NCBI GenBank assembly: GCA_964035575.1
Contig: OZ037934.1
Coordinates: 558,001 to 622,000 of the forward strand
Source of the DNA: Rhynchopus sp. YZ270_cl-10
Taxonomy: Eukaryota; Euglenozoa; Diplonemea; Diplonemida; Diplonemidae
Length of the DNA: 64,000 bases
Direction: 5' to 3'
Shown: piece after piece, positions 10,039 through 19,368 of the stretch
Layout of the letters: each line of letters starts with the position of its first letter
Position numbering within the stretch: position 1 is the stretch's first letter
Position numbers and translations under genes: made by a program
Notes under the pieces: generated by a model
Told to the model about the DNA's origin: nothing
What the model saw: the letters and a program-made list of their open reading frames with translations, nothing else
Database searches by the model: none

Positions 10039-13000
10039 ATGCATATTGCCATCATCATCAGCCTCCTCCATATAATACCCACCCTGGGGCACACCTGCAT
10101 CCACGACGAGGTCTCTGTCCCGCTTATGAACTACACTCTTGCAGACTTCACCCCGTCACGCCCTGGCGCGACTGTCTCGACTTTAGAGCAGCCTCTCGCG
10201 CTACGCAGTTTTGCTGTCTGGGGGGAAGGGGAGCAGAGCTGTAGCGGGGTTGGGGCGAGGGTGGCTGTGGGGACTCCTACCACGGAGTCATTGGAGTGCT
10301 GGGCAGAGCGGGGGGTGGTACGGAACTGCTGGCTGCAGTGCACCGAAGAGCATCTTGCCACCGACGCTGTAAAACGCCTTATCTCCGAGGTAGTAGGCGA
10401 TGTAGCCCGCTTCCTCCACAGCGCCTTGGCTGTCCGGCAACTTTGGGGAATTCTGCAATTAAACACCACCGTCCCCTGCCGTGGCCATATCCCTCCGTCA
10501 TGGAGTGCAGGATTCAATCTCCCTGATAACCATGCACTTCTCATCTCTGATGACGCCCTTCTCGGAGAACGTAGTGACACCTTTGCACTCTCAATGCCAT
10601 GCCAATATGGTCCGGACCACCGTCCAGTCTTCTCCTATCTCGGCATTTCTCCAAAGAGGATTAAACAGTTTATGGATGAAAACCAACATAGTGGAGACCT
10701 TTTCGTGAAGGAATACCTTTTTGCAGTGGTTTTGCACGAAATCACCCATTCTCTCGGGTTTTCTCAGGGGTTATATGCATTCTGGTATCCGAGAGATCAC
10801 CTCAATTCGGATAATGTCGAAAACAAAAAGTATTTTTTTGCAAACCCAGGACGCTTTCCGACGGGACCGGTCTCAGGGGATGCGGTTCTCTTTGACAGCA
10901 ACGTGACGGAGGGGGAGATGCGGAATAACATTAGATTTGCCTTTGGGACGACCGCGGGGCGGAAGAAGGTGGCGTATTTTAGTACCCCCGCTGTGCTGCG
11001 GGCTGGGGCCGAGCACTTCAACTGCAGCAAGGTGACGGATGGAGGAACTCTTTTTAGTGGCACCGAGGTCGAAGGGATTGAAATTGAAGATGCATCACCT
11101 AGCCACTTCGAAAAACGGATCCTCTACGAGGAGCTTATGACTGCCGAGGTCAAAGGTGTAGCGGTGCTCTCCAATCTCACCCTAGCCCTGCTCTCAGACA
11201 CCGGCTGGTATACCATCAACGAATCCGCCGCAGGAAGCCTAGCCTATGCGAAAGAATCCGGCTGTGAGGTGCTGGACCCTACGTCGTGCGAAGGGATTCC
11301 TGCGTCGGAGCTGTGCTCGACGGAGGAGGCGGAGGTGGTCTCGTGTTCGGCCGATGGGGTGACGATGTCGAGTTGCACGGTGCAAAGCTATTACGATTAT
11401 TTTCAAGAAGGTCAAGCGAACATCGATTTGGCTGGCTCCGCTGGGGAGTCGGGTTTTGCGGTGTTTGAGGCTTTGAAAGAGATCCCAAACCGGCTTTTTG
11501 GTGATGTTAACTTAGGTGGCGATAAATTTGCCGATTTTTGCGGAATACGCCGCCGCAGTTTTACGCCGGATTTTGGCAATGATGGGGTAGCTTCGTGCAC
11601 CTCCTTTGCAAGCAGAGGGCCGGAGACGACCTTTGGACAGTGTTTTGCTACAACAACGGTCAACACAAAAAACTTTATTTCAGAGTTCTACTTCTCAGGC
11701 TATGGCCTCGAATGCCCTAACGTTCTCCGCAAGCAACCATCCTACGGCACCACCTTTCCCCCCCCTCCATTACACTCCCCGTTAATCACGCTGGGGAACA
11801 TACGTAGAATTTCTTCTTGTCAAACAGCCGCCGTTAGCGCCAACGTTGCGAACCCCAATCCTATCACAATTTCTGACTCCTCTTTACCTAAAGGATGTTT
11901 CATAAATTGGGATTTAGAAACCGTTTATTTCAATGAAATTCCGATGTCACGGTATACAGAACCAACCTTAAGGGAGTATGATGCTTATATTGAGGGGTTA
12001 AGAATGGAAGGGGCAACGTTGTTGAATGGACACTATAGGGTAACCCCAGTGTGTGTTCAAAATGGGGAAGCCCCGTTGCCGTCGTGTTTGTCGTCGATAT
12101 GTTCGGAGGGGAAAATATATGTTCGTATAGACGATGAAGATGAAGAGCTTCGAGATGGATCCGGCGTCTATTATCATTGCCCCGAGAGGAAAAGGTTGAG
12201 GTTTATTCCGGAGTCGCTTACCCTCTCGGGGGATGACCGGGCGATGTCGTTGGGGTCGATCTTAAGACCTTCATATGAGCATAGTGAGGACGACATCGTG
12301 CTTGCAAGCAAATGGCTTTTTGGAGGTCTCGAATGCCCGACCTACGAAACCCGCTGTCACGGAGGAGCGGAGCGCGACAACAGTGCACCACGATTTCCAG
12401 AGATTTCATCATTTTTTCCAAAAATTCTGTCCACAGAAGGGGGTGATGTGGTGGCGGTGGTTGGCAACTATCTTTCTGCCTCCTGCACGATCTCTATAGG
12501 GGAGGAACGTACAACACCACTCTCATTTGAAAATTTTGAGAATGGTACAGCAATTCTCCGTGCGCATACCACAGCGTTTGTGAGGCGGACCGTAGGGGTG
12601 GTGGACGTTCAGGTTAACGTTGTCGTACTGTGTCCGTCAAATCAATCGATATGTCATGCATCCCGTCCAAATTGCCTTGGTGCGTATTCTGTCTCAGCGG
12701 CATTGCTCTCAACGAACGCTCCGCAGAGGTTGCAAAGGGAAGATCTCGAAGCGCTAGGCAAAGAGGAGGACGATGATGAAGGGGTGCCGTGGTACATCTG
12801 GCTTGCGATTGCGATAGGGATCTGTGTGGTGATGAGTTTCATAGCATTCGTCTTCAAGGCAGGGGGGAAGTGGAGGAGGAAGACGCTTGCCCTGGATGAG
12901 GAGGAGGGTGGTAGTGGTGACGGTGCAGGGGATGTGGGGGGTGGTGTGGTGGCAACGAAGCGTGGCTCTGAGGCATATAGGCTTAGTGCGGATGTGCACC

Positions 13001-13047
13001 CAGTTGATATGAAGACGATGCGGTTCAAAGAAGAAGGCGCAGAGTAG
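10039..13047 (+). CDS. Leishmanolysin-like (GP63, M8) surface metalloprotease
   Basis: The product is a zinc endopeptidase of the MEROPS M8 family, expected at the cell surface or secreted. The ATG at 10039 gives 1002 residues and starts with a signal peptide (about residues 1-17). The metzincin motif HEITHSLGF has its HExxH at residues 233-237. The third zinc His is in 'PSHFEKR' at about residue 356, and the Met-turn follows in 'EELMT' (Met 367). A Cys-rich region follows to about 770, then an IPT/TIG-like domain (about 783-875, 'FPEISSFFPKILSTEGGD'), one membrane helix (about 918-940) and a basic, Gly-rich cytoplasmic tail. Classical GP63 is near 600 residues and often GPI-anchored; this one is longer and has a C-terminal transmembrane segment instead. 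It is a single exon with all catalytic residues present. Confidence 0.93.
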   Translation: MHIAIIISLLHIIPTLGHTCIHDEVSVPLMNYTLADFTPSRPGATVSTLEQPLALRSFAVWGEGEQSCSGVGARVAVGTPTTESLECWAERGVVRNCWLQCTEEHLATDAVKRLISEVVGDVARFLHSALAVRQLWGILQLNTTVPCRGHIPPSWSAGFNLPDNHALLISDDALLGERSDTFALSMPCQYGPDHRPVFSYLGISPKRIKQFMDENQHSGDLFVKEYLFAVVLHEITHSLGFSQGLYAFWYPRDHLNSDNVENKKYFFANPGRFPTGPVSGDAVLFDSNVTEGEMRNNIRFAFGTTAGRKKVAYFSTPAVLRAGAEHFNCSKVTDGGTLFSGTEVEGIEIEDASPSHFEKRILYEELMTAEVKGVAVLSNLTLALLSDTGWYTINESAAGSLAYAKESGCEVLDPTSCEGIPASELCSTEEAEVVSCSADGVTMSSCTVQSYYDYFQEGQANIDLAGSAGESGFAVFEALKEIPNRLFGDVNLGGDKFADFCGIRRRSFTPDFGNDGVASCTSFASRGPETTFGQCFATTTVNTKNFISEFYFSGYGLECPNVLRKQPSYGTTFPPPPLHSPLITLGNIRRISSCQTAAVSANVANPNPITISDSSLPKGCFINWDLETVYFNEIPMSRYTEPTLREYDAYIEGLRMEGATLLNGHYRVTPVCVQNGEAPLPSCLSSICSEGKIYVRIDDEDEELRDGSGVYYHCPERKRLRFIPESLTLSGDDRAMSLGSILRPSYEHSEDDIVLASKWLFGGLECPTYETRCHGGAERDNSAPRFPEISSFFPKILSTEGGDVVAVVGNYLSASCTISIGEERTTPLSFENFENGTAILRAHTTAFVRRTVGVVDVQVNVVVLCPSNQSICHASRPNCLGAYSVSAALLSTNAPQRLQREDLEALGKEEDDDEGVPWYIWLAIAIGICVVMSFIAFVFKAGGKWRRKTLALDEEEGGSGDGAGDVGGGVVATKRGSEAYRLSADVHPVDMKTMRFKEEGAE

Positions 13048-13430
13048 TAGCTACCCTAATTTACCTCCGATCCCATTTTTTTTATCCCAGCTGATGAGTG
13101 AGCGGGAGTACATATCAGATGTAAACCATGAAAATGGATTGTAGGACTGCATGGTTGGGAGATCTACCCCCCGGTACAGCCGGATGTACCAAAGGTACAC
13201 TGTTCACGAGAGGGCTGTATTTGGAGTCAATTTTTATTCTTTTTGAAAAATGTTAGAAAAAAAATGTTACATGAAACTAGACATCCCCCCTAAACCCAGA
13301 TTTTTGGGAAGAGGGGGAGAAAAAGAAAACAGTCGGGCTACTCTTTTCCATTTGCCAAAAAGACACAATATACTACAACATTTCCTTTTACTGAAATACT
13401 TCAAATTCCCCACAGGACACAACACAAAAA
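13048..13430. other. Intergenic with two dispersed repeats
   Basis: At about 13120-13230 there is a composite repeat: 'ATGGATTGTAGGACTGCATGG' (shortened), then GGTACACTGTTCACGAGAGG. It recurs in pieces near 24500, 42036, 45030, 55951, 60793 and, inverted, at 49145-49240. A CCCCACAG acceptor at about 13408-13415 lies just upstream of the next start. Confidence 0.45.
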
Positions 13431-13751
13431 ATGGGGAAGAAGGGTCGTTCCAAAATTGGGGGTGGGAAGGTGAAGACAGATTCGACCCAGAAGGCGCGTA
13501 AGGTGGGGAAGAGTGGGCGCATCAAAAGGAAGAAGGGAGACTCGCGTTCGATGACGCAGTACGCAGTAGTGAGCAAAGTGATCAAGCAGAAGAAGGGGGG
13601 GAAGATGGTCTTTGGTGAGCGGAAGTGTGCGATCCATTCGGTGTGCGACTGTGTCAACCGTGCGAACCCGGTCCACCACTACAAGGTTTACTCTGGAGAA
13701 GGAGACGTCATTCAAGGAACCCGTGGAGCGAAAAAGGGTAAGAGGAGGTGA
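13431..13751 (+). CDS. Small lysine-rich basic protein (106 aa), unknown
   Basis: The ATG at 13431 follows CCCCACAG by 15 bases, which supports this start. The first 60 residues are Lys/Arg/Gly-rich (KKGRSKIGGGK, GRIKRKKGD), like ribosomal or nucleolar proteins. The C-terminal half has a CxxxxxCxC cluster (residues about 64-72), followed by a HHYKVYSG stretch and a basic GAKKGKRR end. It could be a ribosome-associated or nucleic-acid-binding protein; I do not recognise a named family. The frame is intact, and base composition is GC-richer than the flanks, so it is likely a real gene. Confidence 0.7.
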   Translation: MGKKGRSKIGGGKVKTDSTQKARKVGKSGRIKRKKGDSRSMTQYAVVSKVIKQKKGGKMVFGERKCAIHSVCDCVNRANPVHHYKVYSGEGDVIQGTRGAKKGKRR

Positions 13752-14688
13752 AAAAAATATTCCCCCAATTTGTACTCCGTTCTTCTCTTTGGCCTCAAAA
13801 AAAAAGGTTTCCTCTTTGTCAGTGGGAGCGTATTGTAGTAAAAAATGTCAATATCCACAGAATATTTATTACATACTTTACTTCTCTTCAGTAGAATAGT
13901 TTGTATGAAACAATACTTTACGTCTTACCAGAGGGGAAAGGGGGGGGTTTTTTTGCACTATCAATCACCTTTATTTTTTGTCTCTAACCCACAAGATGGT
14001 GCAAAAAAAAAAAATGTAGCAAAACAGCAAAAAAATCAACTACCTTTTTATCAGTCAGTTTTTCATGTTTTCGTTCGTTAGGGAGGGGGAAGTGGGGGGG
14101 GGGGGGAAAGGGGTGTGAGGGGGGACAAAAAAGGGGCAGTGTCAAAAAAGCCTTCTGTTCTCCAGTTGTTTTGTCCCCAAAAAAGCTTCAAAAAAAGCAA
14201 CCCTTTAAAAAAAACCCCCTCCCTTTCCGCCCACCATAGTAGAAATTGTATTTTTATCTCCCCCTCTACAGTTTTCGCTTTTTCTGAAAGCAACCTACAT
14301 GTCACACAGCAAACACCGGTAGGGGGAAAAAAAAACTAAAGGTGGGTTTTTGGGATTTCAAAACTCTAAGGAGGGGTTTTTACCCCCCCTGTGTGTACCT
14401 GCTTACAGTTTGTTAGCAACTCCCAAAGTGACTGCGTTAGAGGGCGTTTTTGCACTATCAACGTCACCTTTCTTTTGTTTGCCTGTAAACCACTCCCAAG
14501 CGCAACACTCCGGGGGTTCGATAACCCGCGGAATGTCAGTGCCTGCGTCCCAGAGGCGTTTGCACTATCAACTTCACTTTGTTTTTTCCCCCACCTTTTA
14601 TTAACCTCCCTCAGACATATACACACAATCCCCATTTCCACCATTTCTGTTGTTTTTCTATTTTTTTGTCTCATTCCACTTCATTTAA
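13752..14688. other. Intergenic, several dispersed repeat copies
   Basis: No gene is visible. A block at 13788-13885 (GGCCTC..AAAGGTTTCCTCTT..GGGAGCGTATTG..) recurs at 41668-41775. A block at 14346-14397 recurs at 8286-8340. A SINE-like unit with a tRNA-type B box (GGGTTCGATAACCC at about 14514) is followed by the GCCTGCGTCCCAGAGGCG tail. A CCTCCCTCAG acceptor ending at about 14614 probably serves the AT-hook gene. There are long G and A runs. Confidence 0.5.
14500..14590 (+). mobile_element. SINE-like repeat with tRNA B box
   Basis: The unit contains GGTTCGATAACCC, close to the Pol III B-box consensus GGTTCGANNCC, followed by TCAGTGCCTGCGTCCCAGAGG and CGTTTGCACTATCAACTTCAC. Related units occur at about 16665-16735, 24410-24470, 32830-32885, 34355-34395, 40923-41050, 41465-41515 and 46300-46360. 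The copies near 40923 and 24658 also carry an A-box-like stretch (GGTGGCTAAGC or GGTGACTAAGC) 40-70 bases or more upstream. Confidence 0.5.
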
Positions 14689-16440
14689 ATGCCGGCAGGG
14701 GGAGGGAAACGTGGGAGACCACCAAAGGAAGGGGAACCCGACGGAGCACCCGGGAGCAAACGGCAGCGCAAGAAGGCGCCTTCGGGCAAACCCACCACGG
14801 GGCCCATCGTTTTGGAGCTGGAGGCCCCGGGGGAGGGGGCGGGACCGGGACCGTCTGCTTTGGCTATGGGAGAAGGAGCGACGACGGCGAACCCATTCTC
14901 ACACCGGCGACTCAAAAGCAATGCTGTCGTGAAACAGACGGGGTTCACACCGCTCTTTGATACTACAGGGTCTCTTCCTGCTCCACCACCACCACCTCCT
15001 CCTCCTCCTCCTCCACTTCCTTCACAACCGACGTTAAATGCTTCGTTTGGCTTGGGCGAAGAAGAAAAAATTGAAAAAATCGAAAAAACGGAAAAAATGG
15101 AAACCGAAACCGACCACACCCACTGCGTCCCCTTATCAGACTATCAAGCCTTAGAGCTGAAATGCAGAGATCTTGAGAAGGAGACTATAGTGTTAAGAGA
15201 GAAGGCAGTGTCGTGCAGTCGATTGGCCCGACCCCCTGCAGGGTTGTGGCGGGCAAGCGCGCAGTGCTTTGATGGAAATGGGGAAGGGGTGTCGTCCGCT
15301 GCACAACACCCCCCGATTTTGCTGATCCCGGACCTGGTTGAGTTGGTGCAGGAGAGCGTTGCGGAGCATGGGACAACCGAAGGTGTGCTTCCCTCACTAC
15401 ATGCTGCAGCCTCCTCAGCGTTATGGGATCTCATTGCCGCCTGCAACCTCCGCGCAATACAGTTAGATGGCGATAAAGTAAAGCAAGGCGGCGGCTACTC
15501 CGCACACCTTTCCTACAACAACAGCACCGTACACATCGTGGCTGGCAGCGTTTCGCAGATTTCACAGAATATCGAGGCAAACGTTAGCACGGCACAGAAG
15601 GGGGCAGAGCGGAGTGAAGGGTATACTGAAGTGGATGGTGAAAACGCGGACGGCGCATCGCTGCTTCTCCCGGTGCAGATATCATGCGATTTGCTGGCGG
15701 AGAAGGAGGAGGGTGTGGGGCATATGCAGGAGGTGGCCGTCGCGCTGCCAGATACGAACGGAGGAGGAGGAGGAAGAGGAGGAGAGGGCATGCAAGGTAA
15801 AGAGGGTGGTGGAGTACCTTATGAAGGGGTTGGTCGTGGTGTCGCAATCTCTGAGAGTTACGATAGTGGATCTGTCTTGAAGGTACTCCAAGATGTTCCA
15901 ACCCTCCTTCACGACACCACCCCCGGAAAAGCAAATTGTATTCCTCCCCCCTCAGGGGATGACTTGGGTGCCCCCCACGCTACTCCCACCCCGAGAGATG
16001 CTGCCAGCCTTCCCTGTGGAGGTGTTCCTCCCCCCCCTACCGTTTCTCTCAGAAAAGAAGAGCGTGGTTTAGATAGGGTATCTGAGGGGGTAGGGTGTTT
16101 AGGTGGTGTAGAAGTCATGGAGGAGGACGAGGTGCCGGTTGGAGGCTCTCCGGATCTTTTTGCTGAGAGTGTTCAACATAGTGGCGGCTCCGTGCAGGTT
16201 CCGCCGTCTCCGAGTGAGGTGGTGGAGGACCTTGGCGTGCTACCCCTCGCGCAATGCCCTGTTGCGTCAACCCCGGTGGGGGGCAACGTCGTCCCGGAGT
16301 CTCCCTTTGCGATAGTCCCGTTGGATTCGCTGTCGTGCAGAGGGTTGCTCCCGAGGGGGGGAGAGGGGGAGGAAGGGGAGGAGGAGGATGACGAAGATGA
16401 GAGTGAGGTATTCTGCAATACGCTGGTTCTCAGCCTCTAA
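14689..16440 (+). CDS. AT-hook, proline-rich nuclear-type protein (583 aa)
   Basis: A canonical AT-hook core (KRGRPPK, residues 7-13), flanked by a second basic patch (SKRQRKKAPSG), marks a minor-groove DNA-binding, probably nuclear protein. Residues about 97-111 are a polyproline run. Residues about 125-175 contain a charged EKIEKIEKTEK segment and a short coiled coil. Residues 220-300 form the only globular-looking part ('LLIPDLVELVQESVAEHG'). The remainder is low-complexity Gly/Glu/Ser/Pro and ends in an acidic run near residue 565. It is a single exon; the leader acceptor CCTCAG lies about 75 bases upstream. No enzymatic domain is visible. It could be a chromatin or transcription-associated scaffold, but the function is unknown. 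Confidence 0.8.
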   Translation: MPAGGGKRGRPPKEGEPDGAPGSKRQRKKAPSGKPTTGPIVLELEAPGEGAGPGPSALAMGEGATTANPFSHRRLKSNAVVKQTGFTPLFDTTGSLPAPPPPPPPPPPPLPSQPTLNASFGLGEEEKIEKIEKTEKMETETDHTHCVPLSDYQALELKCRDLEKETIVLREKAVSCSRLARPPAGLWRASAQCFDGNGEGVSSAAQHPPILLIPDLVELVQESVAEHGTTEGVLPSLHAAASSALWDLIAACNLRAIQLDGDKVKQGGGYSAHLSYNNSTVHIVAGSVSQISQNIEANVSTAQKGAERSEGYTEVDGENADGASLLLPVQISCDLLAEKEEGVGHMQEVAVALPDTNGGGGGRGGEGMQGKEGGGVPYEGVGRGVAISESYDSGSVLKVLQDVPTLLHDTTPGKANCIPPPSGDDLGAPHATPTPRDAASLPCGGVPPPPTVSLRKEERGLDRVSEGVGCLGGVEVMEEDEVPVGGSPDLFAESVQHSGGSVQVPPSPSEVVEDLGVLPLAQCPVASTPVGGNVVPESPFAIVPLDSLSCRGLLPRGGEGEEGEEEDDEDESEVFCNTLVLSL

Positions 16441-16928
16441 AAAAAGGGGGAAAAAAAACAATGTCTCAAAAAAAAAATAATATGGAACGAACGTCTCCTT
16501 CTGCAAATCTCCTTTTGAGGTGTGGGCTATTGTTCTGTTTCTGTGTTTTAATTTGGTAGAGCTGTTGTATTTCAAGTCAACTTTTTGTTTTTTGGGTTCA
16601 TCCACGGTACACCCAAAAAACCGCTTTTTTCCTTCTCATGTGCATACCAATGAAGTGCTCTCTGGAGGTTTCGATAACTCCTCGGAGAACCACCCTGCGT
16701 CCGCCGATGAACGGTGATGCGTTTTGCTCTTTTTCCTGGATTCGGTAGAACACAACGTCAAAACCAAAAAAAATCAAAAACCAACAACAACAGGTCCGTG
16801 CCCTGTTCGCATCACCTCCACATAACCTTCCCGTTGAGGGCCAGGGGCCAAGCCCGCAACCACCCCATCACCAGTCGCCCCACGCAGCGAACCCCACAGC
16901 ACCAACACAAGGCAGTCCCCAGGGAGGC
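16441..16928. other. Intergenic with SINE-like unit
   Basis: No gene is visible. At about 16660-16740 a SINE-like copy runs GGAGGTTTCGATAACTCC then CTGCGTCCGCCGATGAACGG; at 16561-16578 there is a fragment of the GTATTTCAAGTCAA repeat. The stretch 16800-16928 has a C/A-rich leader; an acceptor may be the CCCCAG at about 16916-16921, seven bases before the next start codon. Confidence 0.4.
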
Positions 16929-18840
16929 ATGTCTTTGGAGGCTGTGCAGCTTCTCCCTGTTGCTGCGCTTAAGGCCTTCTGCGATAAATTTGGGCTCAAA
17001 CGGGGTGGTGTGGCGGAGATGCGCGACCGTGTTGAGAAGGTGGTTGCTGGTATGAATGAGCAGATTGCGTCGCAGAGCGTGCTTCAACCTCCGCCACTTC
17101 CACTTCCACCTCCACCTCCACCCTGTTCCGCTCAGGAAGTGCCCGTAGTTACCCTTAAGCCACCTCCACCACCACCACCACCACTTTCCATCCAACCCTC
17201 ACAATCGCAACCCCTTCTCGAACCGGCATTGAGCATCGAAACGTCGCAGAGCTGTTTAGACGTTGGGTTGCTCTCGGAGGATCTGTTAAGGTCCACCTGC
17301 AGGAGCTTTGGGCTGAAGCAGGGGTCAAAAGCGTTCATGAGGGAGCGACTGCGGGAGATTACTGCCGCAGTGGACCAGCAGACGCAGCGGGGGGACTCGG
17401 CAGTGACGATTCCGTTTTCGGAGGTGAGTGCTGGGTCGGAGGGGGAGGGGGGTGAGGAGGAGGATGAGGGCACGCAGCAGCCGTTGCTCTCGCAGCAGCT
17501 TCTGCCGCTGTCGTCGCAGGGGCCGATAGCGCTTGGCCAAGGGGTGCCGCTGTCCCAGCAGGGTCTCACCGTGCAGGAGATTCGCAGTGCGCGGGCAGAG
17601 GAGAGGCGGGCCTCAACAACAGACCTCCTCGCGCAGATGTGCCGTACAGTGCGAACAGCGGAAGACTTTGGGGTGCCGTACCCAGGAGGGAAGGGGATCT
17701 ACTCGCAGGTATGTTGAGACAAGGAAAAAGGGAGAGAGAGATATTCATTCAGAGTTTACCAAGGAGGCCTAGAGAATAGAGTTCCGTGTGAAGAATGGTG
17801 TTTTTTCCCCCTGGTGTTGTGGTGTCTTGAAGGCATAAAAGTAACGTTTTGGGGGAAAATAGTCGGGTCTTTTTTTCTTATTTGCGCGGAAGGTGCGGCG
17901 CTCCTCCTTCCTTCTCCTGCTCGGGAGTGCCATCCACCTCCGCGACCTCCTTGTCTGACCTCTCAGGTCGGCTCCCTCCAGCAAGGAGGTGAACACGTCT
18001 TCACCTGCAGCCTTGCATACTGCCGACACAAACAGTGCCATCCGACGAGGAGCGGCGGTTACCCAGTCCGCCACATCAGTGTTCGTGATGGTGGCGCACA
18101 CCAGGGACAGTTCCGTTCCCACCCCATCCCATGTGTCCATCACAAATCTTCCTCTCATACTGCAAGATTTTATCGATTCCTTGATGACGTCAGGGGCATT
18201 CGTAAGCCACTTCTTCGACACCTCGGAGTGGAGGTAAACCCAAAATCGCGTTCGCAATCATCTCCGAATTCAGAAAGTGTCTCGTCCATTGTCGAAAAAA
18301 GCGGGGGAGAGGTGGTGTGTTTGTGGGGAAGGGAGCCAAAAAAACAGAAATTCTGCAGATAAGTGACATTTTTTGTTTGTGAACCCTCCCAACCTCCTCT
18401 TCCAACCTTTTACTCAAAAGTGGTTAAAGAAAATCAAGGGGGGATAAGCACTCATTTATATTCTCTAGACCTCCCAAGACGTAGGCTCGCTACGCTCAAT
18501 ACTTACTGCGTACTTATGAAAGACAACGAAACTGTGAAGAAATACAGAAATTTCAAAAAAAAGGGGTTCCGGAGTCTGGTCAGAACCTCCTCCGATGGAT
18601 TCGCAATGACCATATTTTGTTTTTTGTAGAAAAATAGAGAAAGGGAATTCTGCATTTTCTGAAAAAAAAATAATACAGATTCTGATGTTAGAGCCTGTCC
18701 ATCCTGACGAGCTGCTGGCCGCATTTGTCAAAGAGGGGCTGTCTGTGACCCGTGCTAATGTGACCCAATTCGTTGAAGAGCAAGGCATCGCAGTCAAAAA
18801 GGCGAGCAACGGAAACCGCCATGTACGTCGAAGGCGGTGA
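16929..18840 (+). CDS. SLX4: Candidate SLX4 structure-specific endonuclease scaffold (two exons)
   Basis: Exon 1 is 16929-17708 and ends in phase 0 at GTATGT. Exon 2 is 18679-18840, after TAATACAG. The joined product is 313 residues. SLX4 binds and activates the SLX1 nuclease for Holliday-junction resolution in the nucleus. The evidence is the C-terminal module spanning the splice site: 'IYSQ|ILMLEPVHPDELLAAF' then 'LSVTRANVTQFVEEQGI', matching the conserved SLX4 C-terminal helical domain (hydrophobic-YxPl..L...L...G...s...l.dfLd..gI). Two SAP-like helices with the motif FGLKxG..xxMRxRLxxI occur at about residues 18-37 and 125-143, like the SAP-like motif seen before that domain in SLX4. Polyproline and acidic linkers lie between. 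It is much shorter than animal SLX4 and lacks visible UBZ/BTB domains. The family call is by motif reading only. Confidence 0.7.
17769..18257 (-). pseudogene. Antisense ORF in SLX4 intron, possible transposase remnant
   Basis: Inside the 970-base intron the minus strand is open for 162 codons with coding-like composition between about 18240 and 17900. A motif 'FVMDTWDGVGTELSLVCATI' is reminiscent of the first catalytic Asp region of hAT/DUF659 transposases (xxDxWxx..). A preceding piece in another frame (18417-18260) also reads protein-like, so the remnant would be frameshifted. The 3' part near 17880-17770 is low quality. No TIRs were found around it. Identification is tentative. Confidence 0.35.
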
Positions 18841-19368
18841 AGATGACGACAAGAGAAGAGAAGAGAAGAGAAGCGGGGAAAGGAGGAAGGGGGCTTTCTA
18901 AGCCTACCCCCCGAATGCCGGAATATACCAAACCGTCATAAGGCTCTTTTGAGCTGCATTATTTTAGAGGCGCAACACGCCACGCTTTTTGTTCTATGTG
19001 TTGTGGGCATACCCACAGTTTGTTTTTTTTTCCTGATTTTTTTTTATTTCTGAATAAAAAGAACTGTCCCCGTGCCTTGCCCTTACCTCCCTCCCATTGC
19101 TTGATCTAGCCCTCATGAGGGGGAATGTTGGTCTGATGCTTGCTTTTCTCAGCTTCGTCGCGATTTTTCCAAACGGAACCGAACACAGATTTTAAAGCCT
19201 CGGCTTTAACGGGACCCCATAGTACTGCAAACACCGCGCAGTGGTCAGCACATTTATCCGACCGCACCCCCCACGTCACGCCTCCTATCAAGGGCAAACA
19301 AAAAAATCTTCATAAAAACCCCATTTCAAACCAACCCCACGCCTTGTAGAAAGTCAACAAAAAAGAAG
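18841..19368. other. Intergenic, no gene seen
   Basis: The stretch begins with a GAGAAGA tandem run (about 18850-18875) and poly-T, then GC-richer DNA without a convincing frame. The leader before glycerol kinase has a GCCTTGTAG/AAAG acceptor candidate about 15-20 bases upstream of the ATG. Confidence 0.4.

Noticed and set aside
14513-14526. A true tRNA gene at GGTTCGATAACCC
   Set aside because: No acceptor stem, anticodon arm or fitting A box could be folded; it is better explained as a SINE B box.
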